A DNA stretch of 8,490 bases from assembly GCA_022563275.1 (NCBI GenBank), contig JADFNR010000140.1, positions 1-8,490 of the forward strand, read 5' to 3'. This stretch comes from Chloroflexota bacterium (lineage in GTDB: Bacteria; Chloroflexota; Dehalococcoidia; UBA3495). A model generated the notes under the pieces. It saw nothing but the letters and a program-made list of their open reading frames with translations. It was not told the origin of the DNA and did no database searches. The position numbers and the translations under genes are program-made. Numbering within the stretch: position 1 is the first letter of the stretch; every line of letters starts with the position of its first letter. Below are positions 1 to 4,534 of this stretch, in pieces.

Positions 1-119
1 ATGCCATCTACGACGCGGTGGGCGTGAGGTTGACCGCACTGCCCATGTCGCCGGCGGCGGTGCTGGAAGCCCTCTGGGCCAAGGACGGACAACCGGCGGG
101 GCTCCAGGCAGCCGACTAA
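1..119 (+). CDS. Xanthine dehydrogenase/CO dehydrogenase-type molybdopterin-binding subunit, C-terminal fragment
   Basis: This is the last 38 complete codons of a gene that begins before the window; the reading frame starts at base 3 and stops at TAA 117-119. The visible peptide reads AIYDAVGVRLTALPMSPAAV and continues to LEALWAK. That is the usual ending of the large molybdopterin subunit of the xanthine oxidase family (CoxL/XdhA-like), where an 'A-h-Y-D-A-x-G-V-R' segment is followed by 'LP-h-(S/T)-P' and a final 'L.AL' helix. In the family this subunit binds the molybdenum cofactor and hydroxylates or oxidises small substrates, together with FAD and 2Fe-2S subunits. The substrate cannot be inferred from this fragment. 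A strong terminator follows directly, so this is probably the last gene of its operon. Confidence 0.8.
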   Translation, partial: AIYDAVGVRLTALPMSPAAVLEALWAKDGQPAGLQAAD

Positions 120-135
120 CAAAACCTGGTTTACG

Positions 136-178
136 GCAGGCCAGGCCTGAGCAGTTGGGCCTGGCCTGCTTTTGTTTT
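136..178 (+). terminator. Intrinsic terminator after the molybdopterin subunit gene
   Basis: A perfect 12-bp stem pairs GCAGGCCAGGCC (136-147) with GGCCTGGCCTGC (158-169) across a 10-nt loop. TTTTGTTTT follows at once (170-178). This is a textbook rho-independent terminator, 16 nt after the upstream stop codon. Confidence 0.93.
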
Positions 179-218
179 ACGGCCCGAAGTGGCCGCGGAT
201 CCAATCAGCATAGAACGC

Positions 219-225
219 AAGGAGG
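219..225 (+). promoter_or_regulatory. Ribosome binding site for the gene at 232
   Basis: AAGGAGG lies 6 nt before ATG 232. It is a full Shine-Dalgarno match and fixes this start over the overlapping frame that begins at 189. Confidence 0.85.
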
Positions 226-231
226 GCCCGC

Positions 232-780
232 ATGACCAGAGTGCCATACGCCACCAGGGAAAACATGGACGCCGCCGGTCAGGCGATCTGGGACGATATC
301 GAGACGAGCCGGGGCGGGGTCGCCCGCAACTACGCTGCCTTGCTAAACAACCCACAGGCTTCAGCGGCCATGATCGGACTGGGAACTTACGCCCGTTACG
401 ACACGCCAATGGACCCCAGGATCAAGGCGTTGGCGGTCCTCACCGCCGCGCGGGAAGCCTGCGGACACTACGTGTGGACGGTCAACCAACCCGCCGCCAA
501 AGATGCCGGCCTGTCTGACGAAGTGATCGCCGCCATCCGTGAATACCGGGCCCCTAACGGCCTGGACGCCAAGGATGCCGCCATCGTGCAATTCATGATT
601 GAGTTGCTGCGGCAACACCGGATCTCCGATGCGACATTCGAAGCCGTGCGGGCCATCGTCGGGGACGCCGGAGTGGTGGATATATTGGTCGTAACCGGGT
701 ACTACCATACCTTGGCCCACGCGCTGAACGCCCTGGATGTCGACCTGCCCGACGGCACGGTATCCGCTCTCACTTACTGA
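232..780 (+). CDS. Carboxymuconolactone decarboxylase (CMD)/AhpD-like family protein
   Basis: The 182-residue product has the all-helical CMD fold signature. The conserved helix begins around A72 (AAREACGHYVW, residues 72-82) and is followed by 'AGLSDEVIAAIREY' (92-105). A second conserved helical block, near 144-170, contains GYYHTLAHALNAL. This matches CMD-domain proteins of about 180 residues that are often found near aromatic or xenobiotic degradation genes. AhpD-type peroxidases carry a CxxC pair in the core helix; here only C77 is present and the second position is Y80, so thiol peroxidase activity is unlikely. A lactone decarboxylase or hydrolase-like role is possible, but the substrate is unknown. 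The start is fixed by a strong ribosome binding site. The gene stands alone after a terminator and 174 nt ahead of the next gene. Confidence 0.88.
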   Translation: MTRVPYATRENMDAAGQAIWDDIETSRGGVARNYAALLNNPQASAAMIGLGTYARYDTPMDPRIKALAVLTAAREACGHYVWTVNQPAAKDAGLSDEVIAAIREYRAPNGLDAKDAAIVQFMIELLRQHRISDATFEAVRAIVGDAGVVDILVVTGYYHTLAHALNALDVDLPDGTVSALTY

Positions 781-940
781 CTCGCCACTCCCACAACGGA
801 TGGCAAAAAAGAGCGGCCGGTCCGCCGAGGCGAAGGAACCGCTGAAGGAGCGGCACACAACCGGTCGCTGAGCTTCGGATTCTACGGCCAGAGCAACCTA
901 TCGTCAACCAATACCACAGATGGTCCAACCTGAACCAACG

Positions 941-947
941 GGAGGAG
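941..947 (+). promoter_or_regulatory. Ribosome binding site for the gene at 955
   Basis: GGAGGAG ends 7 nt before ATG 955 and supports that start. The rest of the 781-954 gap shows no convincing promoter or plus-strand terminator by eye. Confidence 0.8.
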
Positions 948-954
948 AGACCCC

Positions 955-1266
955 ATGGGAGATTACGCTTACCTGGTGATGATGGATATTCCAGCGGAGC
1001 TGGAAGACGAGTTTAACCGGGTTTACGACACCCAACACGTGCCCAACATCGTGAAGGCGCCGGGCGTTAACGCTTGCGTGCGTTACAAGGTTGAATCGAC
1101 GAATAAAGAGGGGATGGCACGGTACGCCGCCCTGTACGACATCGATTCGCCTGAGGTCCCGACCTCTGATGGGTGGGTTTTGGAGTCGGAGAAGGGCGAT
1201 TGGGCGTCGAAGATCAGGCCTCACGCCACCAACCGGTCGCACACTATCTATAAAAAAATCGGATAG
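955..1266 (+). CDS. Small protein of the dimeric alpha/beta barrel type (EthD/DUF4286-like)
   Basis: This 103-residue protein opens with a hydrophobic beta strand (YAYLVMMDIP, residues 4-13). The segment EFNRVYDTQHVPNIVKAPGV (residues 19-38) follows, then a strand (ACVRYKVES) and a second strand (ARYAALYDID). The pattern '(E)-x-x-(F/W)-N-x-(V/W)-Y-D-T-x-H-V-P-x-(h)-(h)-x-x-P-G-V' is typical of small dimeric alpha/beta barrel proteins such as the EthD-like and DUF4286-like groups. Many of these sit beside ring-degradation or Mo-hydroxylase genes. No catalytic function can be assigned. H28 and D25 in the conserved segment are the most likely functional polar residues. The 3' end overlaps the terminator of the convergent ridA operon. 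Confidence 0.75.
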   Translation: MGDYAYLVMMDIPAELEDEFNRVYDTQHVPNIVKAPGVNACVRYKVESTNKEGMARYAALYDIDSPEVPTSDGWVLESEKGDWASKIRPHATNRSHTIYKKIG

Positions 1267-1287
1267 CCGCGAAAAAGGCCATACGAT
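1252..1287 (-). terminator. Minus-strand intrinsic terminator of the ridA-RAM operon
   Basis: Read on the minus strand, ATCG (1287-1284) and ATGGCC (1282-1277) pair with GGCTAT (1268-1263) and CGAT (1261-1258) across an 8-nt loop. There is one G-U pair and one internal mismatch. Seven T residues follow (1258-1252). The G-U pair becomes A-C in the plus-strand RNA, and no T run follows on that side, so the terminator is oriented for the minus strand. It begins at the stop codon of the RAM gene and lies partly inside the end of the convergent gene 955-1266. Confidence 0.65.
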
Positions 1288-1517
1288 CAGGCGGCGACGC
1301 AGGTGATGGTGCGGGTTACTCCGGGGATCGACTGGACCTGACCGGTGACCAAGTCGGCCATGGAAACCATATCCGATGCTTCCACGAGGGCGATGATGTC
1401 GAAAGCTCCGGTTATGATGTCCGCTGACGGCACGCCCGGCAGAGACCGCAGGACTTCTACCACGTCCCGCGATTTGCCCACCTGGGTTTCGATCAAGATA
1501 TACGCCCTAGCCGCCAC
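1287..1517 (-). CDS. Stand-alone Lrp/AsnC ligand-binding (RAM) domain protein
   Basis: The 76-residue product matches the C-terminal RAM domain of Lrp/AsnC regulators and lacks the N-terminal helix-turn-helix. Strand 1 is AYILIETQVG (residues 5-14), then a helix (SRDVVEVLRSL). The hallmark 'G-A-F-D-I-I-A-L-V' follows (37-45), then a helix (MADLVTGQVQSI), and the ending is 'PGVTRTITCV' (65-74). RAM domains dimerise or octamerise and bind amino acids or other small metabolites at subunit interfaces. Without a DNA-binding domain this protein probably acts as a metabolite sensor or modulates a full-length Lrp. The start is GTG (1517-1515), preceded at 7 nt by AGGAG on the minus strand. It lies 51 nt downstream of ridA, probably co-transcribed. 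Confidence 0.85.
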   Translation of the reverse strand: MAARAYILIETQVGKSRDVVEVLRSLPGVPSADIITGAFDIIALVEASDMVSMADLVTGQVQSIPGVTRTITCVAA

Positions 1518-1524
1518 CTGAATT

Positions 1525-1529
1525 CTCCT
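1525..1529 (-). promoter_or_regulatory. Ribosome binding site supporting the GTG start of the RAM gene
   Basis: On the minus strand AGGAG lies 7 nt before GTG 1517. It supports the GTG start and independent translation of the second gene of the pair. Confidence 0.75.
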
Positions 1530-1568
1530 GCCGATTCTTACTGGATTCCCGGAATATCTGCCAGAAAT

Positions 1569-1955
1569 TTAATCTGAGATATAGGCGGTGCTGGTGACCT
1601 CGACCAGGTTGTTGGAGTCTCCGAAGTTGACGACGATCGTGGTCCGGGCCGGACGGTCATTGGTGAAGAACTCTGCGTAGACCTCGTTGAAGCCCGGCAG
1701 GTCGTCCCGGTTGGTGACGTAGCAGGTGTTGGTCAGCACGTTATCCATCGACGATCCAGCCGCCTCCAGGATCAGCGAGATCCGCTCCAAGGCATACCTG
1801 GTCTGCTCTTTGATGCCCTTGCCAGTCTCACCGCTGGTGGGATGCCGGCCGGTGTTCCCGGCCACGAAAACCAGGTTGCCAAGTTTGGTGGCCTGGGACA
1901 GGGGAGCCGCGCCGGCGGTGACCTTGTCGGTGGAGATGATCTCTTTTCTGGGCAT
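1569..1955 (-). CDS. ridA: RidA family reactive intermediate (enamine/imine) deaminase
   Basis: The product is a RidA/YjgF/UK114 protein, 128 residues from the chosen start, close to the usual family length. Family landmarks are the N-terminal 'ISTDKV...APLSQA', 'FVAGNTG', 'TCYVTN' (77-82), 'RPARTTI' (R104, matching the catalytic Arg105 of RidA) and 'VEVTSTAYI' (E119, matching Glu120). Archetypal RidA hydrolyses 2-aminoacrylate and related enamines formed by PLP enzymes. With both key residues kept, deaminase activity is plausible. Two upstream ATGs (1973 and 1970) would add six residues. I prefer ATG 1955 because the family starts close to 'KxIIST' and AAGG lies 8 nt upstream (1967-1964), but the longer form has a weak GGAAG at 7 nt. 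It is the first gene of an operon with the RAM gene. Confidence 0.92.
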   Translation of the reverse strand: MPRKEIISTDKVTAGAAPLSQATKLGNLVFVAGNTGRHPTSGETGKGIKEQTRYALERISLILEAAGSSMDNVLTNTCYVTNRDDLPGFNEVYAEFFTNDRPARTTIVVNFGDSNNLVEVTSTAYISD

Positions 1956-1970
1956 AAATCCTGCCTTCAT

Positions 1971-1993
1971 CAATCGATTGCTTCCGCGGAAGC
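1971..1993 (-). promoter_or_regulatory. Two touching perfect palindromes in the ridA leader (candidate operator)
   Basis: CAATCGATTG (1971-1980) is a perfect 10-bp palindrome, and GCTTCCGCGGAAGC (1980-1993) is a perfect 14-bp palindrome; they share base 1980. They sit between the ridA promoter and the chosen start, where a dimeric repressor or an RNA hairpin could act. No regulator is known from the sequence. The position near the start codon is suggestive only. Confidence 0.4.
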
Positions 1994-2065
1994 ATCCCTC
2001 AAGGGGCGGGTCCGAAGACCGGGTTCCACCGGCATCGCAGAGGGCTTCGTCTTAGGTAATTGCCC

Positions 2066-2093
2066 ATTATATCCCCGGTTATCCAGGTGTCAA
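2066..2093 (-). promoter_or_regulatory. Consensus sigma70 promoter for ridA
   Basis: On the minus strand TTGACA (2093-2088) and TATAAT (2071-2066) are separated by 16 bp, so both hexamers match the housekeeping consensus exactly. The expected transcription start, near 2059, gives a leader of about 100 nt before ridA. No other minus-strand gene lies between it and ridA. Confidence 0.82.
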
Positions 2094-2138
2094 TCAACCT
2101 CTCGGCATGCCCTGCAATATCAGGCTCCGCCACCGACA

Positions 2139-2167
2139 TTGCACGACTCACTTAAAACCCATAGAAT
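2139..2167 (+). promoter_or_regulatory. Candidate sigma70 promoter for the EF-G-like gene
   Basis: TAGAAT (2162-2167) differs from the -10 consensus at one base. It lies 17 bp after TTGCAC (2139-2144), a poor -35 element that keeps TTG. If real, the leader before the EF-G-like gene would be about 135 nt. The assignment is weak. Confidence 0.35.
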
Positions 2168-2256
2168 GAGGCGGCAAACCGGGCGGGATCACCATGATTT
2201 TCGGACGTGACCGCAGGCATTAAAAACAGGTAGAGCGAACCCATTGCAACGTCCAC

Positions 2257-2281
2257 TGGGCCGCAACGGCCAGTTGGCCCA
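2257..2281 (+). other. Mutually exclusive hairpins in the EF-G-like leader
   Basis: TGGGCC (2257-2262) can pair with GGCCCA (2276-2281). The middle GGCC (2268-2271) can instead pair on its left, as GGCCG/CGGCC (2259-2263 with 2267-2271), or on its right, as GGCCA/TGGCC (2268-2272 with 2275-2279). These structures compete, about 30 nt before the start codon. They could be incidental GC-rich sequence or a leader switch. Confidence 0.3.
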
Positions 2282-2300
2282 TTCCCCATCACCAATATGA

Positions 2301-2307
2301 AAGGGAG
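2301..2307 (+). promoter_or_regulatory. Ribosome binding site upstream of the EF-G-like gene
   Basis: AAGGGAG ends only 2 nt before ATG 2310 but 11 nt before the in-frame ATG at 2319. The spacing is poor for the first and acceptable for the second, so initiation may really occur at 2319. Confidence 0.55.
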
Positions 2308-2309
2308 CG

Positions 2310-4358
2310 ATGCCAAACATGGATGCTAAAGACCTGAGAAACGTGGCCCTCCTCGGCCACTCCGGATCCGGCAAGACCTCGTTGGGCGAAGCGGCCCTGT
2401 TCATCACCAAAGCCACCACACGCATGGGAAGCGTCACGGACGGCAACACCGTTTCAGATTACGAGCCCGAGGAAGTGAAACGCGGCGGCAGCATCCAGAC
2501 GACCCTTGTGTCAGTCTCCGAGAATGACACCAAGATCAACTTTCTTGATACCCCGGGTTACGATGACTTCCTGGGCGAGGTCGTAAGCGCCCTCCGGGTG
2601 GTTGAGGGAGCCGTCATCGTAGTGGCCGCCCCCACCGGCGTGGACGTGGGCACCGAGCGGGCCTGGAACATGTGCGAGTCCGCACAGATTCCCCGGTTGT
2701 TCGTGGTCAACAAGATGGACCGGGAGAACGCCAGTTTCTCGCGGAACGTCTCAGACATACAGGCATCTTTCGGCCGCCAATGCATCCCGTTCCAGGTCCC
2801 GCTGGGTGACGCCCAAGAGTTCGAGGGCGTGGTGAGCATCGTTGATCCTCCGGCGGACATACCCGCTGAGATCGCCGAGGAAGTCGCGGCAGCGCGGGAG
2901 CGCCTGATCGAAGCCGCGGCCGAGAGTGACGAAGAGCTTGGCGACCGCTATTTGAACGGCGAGGAACTCTCCGCCGAGGAGGTGATCGCGGGGGTGCGGA
3001 AGGCTGTTCTGGCCGGCGAGTTGGTGCCCATCTTGGCCACTTCCTCAACTCCCAAGACCATCGGCATCGAGGATTTCTTGGAGACCACCCGTTCGTTCCT
3101 ACCGTCTCCCGTAGACGGCAAACACACGGAACTTTTCAAGGGCAGCGACGCAGCGGAATATAAGACCGACCCGGCCAGCCCGCTGGCGGCCTTCGTTTTC
3201 AAGACCACCGCCGACCCGTTCGTTGGGAAACTCTCGGTTTTCCGGGTTTACCAGGGAACCATCAAGAGCAACTCCGAGATTTGGAACAGCAACCGGGAGC
3301 AATCAGAGCGCATCGGGCAATTGTATCTGCCCAAGGGGAAGAACCAAGAAAACGTGGCTGAGATTACCGCCGGAGACATCGGGGCCATCGGCAAGCTGAG
3401 TGCAACTGTAACCGGTGACACCCTGTGCACCCGGGACAACTCCGTCGCCTTCCCCAAGATCAAGCAGCCTGTCGGCTACTTCCGGATGGCGGTCACTCCC
3501 GCTTCCAAGGACGACTTGGACAAGATGTCCATGGCCCTGAGCAGGATCGTGGAAGAGGACCCAACCCTCCAATTCAGCCGGGACCCCGGCACCAGCGAGT
3601 CTCTCATCACGGGTTTGGGCGACGCCCAGATCGAGGTTGCCCTGGAAAAGATCAAGCGGAAGTTCGGCGCCGACCTCCGGGTGAAGATGCCCAGGGTGCC
3701 TTACCGGGAGACCATCACCAAGATCACCAAGAGCGAATACCGCCACAAGAAGCAATCGGGCGGCCACGGCCAGTTCGGACACGTGCTGCTGCGGCTGGAG
3801 CCCCAGGACCGGGACCAGGGTTTTACCTTCAGCACTGAGATCACGGGAGGAAAGATACCCAAGGAGTACATTCCCTCTGTGGAGAAGGGCGTGACTAAGG
3901 CCCTGGACGAAGGGTCTTTGGCGGGGTTCCCACTGGTCGACCTGAAGGCCGTGTTGTATGACGGCAGCTTTCACGACGTTGACTCCTCCGGCATGTCTTT
4001 CGAGATCGCCAGCGTCCAGGCGCTGAAACAGGGTGTGGGCGACGCCGGCCCGGTGTTGTTGGAGCCCGTGGTCAAACTATCGGTGACCGTGCCAGACGCC
4101 TACACCGGGGAGGTGATCAGCGACCTCAACGGCAAGCGCGGCCGCATCCTGGGCATGAATCCCGACAACGGCGTAACCATGATCGAGGCCGAAGTGCCGT
4201 TGGCCGAGGTCCAGCGCTACTCTCAGGACCTGCGGTCGGTGAGCCAAGGCAGGGGCACCTACACCCTGAAATTCGACCACTACGACCAGGTGCCGGCGAA
4301 CCTGGAACCCAAGGTGATCGAAGAGGCGAAACGGGCAAAGGCGGAAGAAACAGCCTAG
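2310..4358 (+). CDS. fusA: Elongation factor G-like translational GTPase (EF-G2 type)
   Basis: The 682-residue protein is collinear with EF-G through all five domains. The GTPase motifs are P-loop GHSGSGKT (16-23), DTPGY (80-84), NKMD (134-137) and a G5-like ATSS (243-246). Domain II spans about 290-380, domain III about 385-460, and domain IV carries HKKQSGGHGQFG (479-490). Domain V contains 'GKRGRI' and ends 'QGRGTYTLKFDHY' (646-658). Classical EF-G has AHIDAGKT, a Thr in switch I RGITI, and His in DTPGH. Here these are GHSGSGKT, RGGSI (58-62) and Tyr84. That places the protein in the EF-G-like (EF-G2/FusA2) group rather than as the housekeeping translocase. Some Chloroflexota may use such copies, and its exact role (translocation, recycling or a stress function) is unresolved. 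The start could be 2319 by ribosome binding site spacing. It is followed by its own terminator, so it is probably monocistronic. Confidence 0.93.
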   Translation: MPNMDAKDLRNVALLGHSGSGKTSLGEAALFITKATTRMGSVTDGNTVSDYEPEEVKRGGSIQTTLVSVSENDTKINFLDTPGYDDFLGEVVSALRVVEGAVIVVAAPTGVDVGTERAWNMCESAQIPRLFVVNKMDRENASFSRNVSDIQASFGRQCIPFQVPLGDAQEFEGVVSIVDPPADIPAEIAEEVAAARERLIEAAAESDEELGDRYLNGEELSAEEVIAGVRKAVLAGELVPILATSSTPKTIGIEDFLETTRSFLPSPVDGKHTELFKGSDAAEYKTDPASPLAAFVFKTTADPFVGKLSVFRVYQGTIKSNSEIWNSNREQSERIGQLYLPKGKNQENVAEITAGDIGAIGKLSATVTGDTLCTRDNSVAFPKIKQPVGYFRMAVTPASKDDLDKMSMALSRIVEEDPTLQFSRDPGTSESLITGLGDAQIEVALEKIKRKFGADLRVKMPRVPYRETITKITKSEYRHKKQSGGHGQFGHVLLRLEPQDRDQGFTFSTEITGGKIPKEYIPSVEKGVTKALDEGSLAGFPLVDLKAVLYDGSFHDVDSSGMSFEIASVQALKQGVGDAGPVLLEPVVKLSVTVPDAYTGEVISDLNGKRGRILGMNPDNGVTMIEAEVPLAEVQRYSQDLRSVSQGRGTYTLKFDHYDQVPANLEPKVIEEAKRAKAEETA

Positions 4359-4379
4359 ACCCTTAAGCAGGGCAGCAAC

Positions 4380-4420
4380 GAGGCCCCGTCCTTCGGTGGA
4401 AGGACGGGGCCTCTCATTTC
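4380..4420 (+). terminator. Terminator hairpin after the EF-G-like gene
   Basis: A 15-bp perfect stem (4380-4394 with 4399-4413) closes on the 4-nt loop GGTG, 21 nt after the stop codon. The following T run is weak (CTCATTTC), so termination may be less efficient than the stem suggests, but the shape and place fit an intrinsic terminator. Confidence 0.85.
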
Positions 4421-4522
4421 CCGCACGGGCCTGCACTCTACTGATCCATGAGCCCTGCCGCCGGTCTCGACAGATTAGTTAGAACTTCCAAGATGTACTA
4501 CCCGGACATCGGCCGGTTAGGC

Positions 4523-4528
4523 TAATAT
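4523..4528 (+). promoter_or_regulatory. -10 element placed for a leaderless transcript of the SIR2-cyclase gene
   Basis: TAATAT ends 6 nt before ATG 4535, so transcription would begin at or next to the start codon. No Shine-Dalgarno sequence is visible in the preceding bases and no good -35 hexamer was found. This is the layout of leaderless genes, known to be common in several bacterial phyla. The assignment rests on spacing and the missing ribosome binding site. Confidence 0.5.
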
Positions 4529-4534
4529 ATCGGC

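Larger units (their letters stand above)
1956..2309. other. Divergent intergenic region between ridA and the EF-G-like gene
   Basis: I see no credible gene in these 354 bases. Open frames crossing it lack family signatures and ribosome binding sites. The region holds the ridA promoter, the paired palindromes, a weaker plus-strand promoter candidate and GC-rich alternative hairpins near 2257-2281. No tRNA or classical riboswitch pattern was recognised. Confidence 0.6.

Noticed and set aside
800..825. Possible minus-strand terminator (GC-rich sequence followed by CTCTTTTTT on that strand)
   Set aside because: The stem is only about 4 bp and no minus-strand gene lies upstream of it that lacks its own terminator.
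361..858. Long minus-strand open frame opposite the CMD-like gene
   Set aside because: It has no family motif and no ribosome binding site. It mirrors the codon structure of the well-supported plus-strand gene.
2011..2046. tRNA-like stretch containing GGGTTCCACC
   Set aside because: It resembles a T-arm by eye, but no matching acceptor, D or anticodon arms can be drawn.
1842..2210. Plus-strand open frame across the ridA start and divergent intergenic region
   Set aside because: It runs antisense to ridA and then through promoter sequence. Its peptide has low complexity with no domain, and no ribosome binding site is present.
3303..3974. 223-codon minus-strand open frame inside the EF-G-like gene
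   Set aside because: It is fully antisense to conserved EF-G domains II-IV and shows no recognisable protein features. It is a shadow of a high-GC gene.
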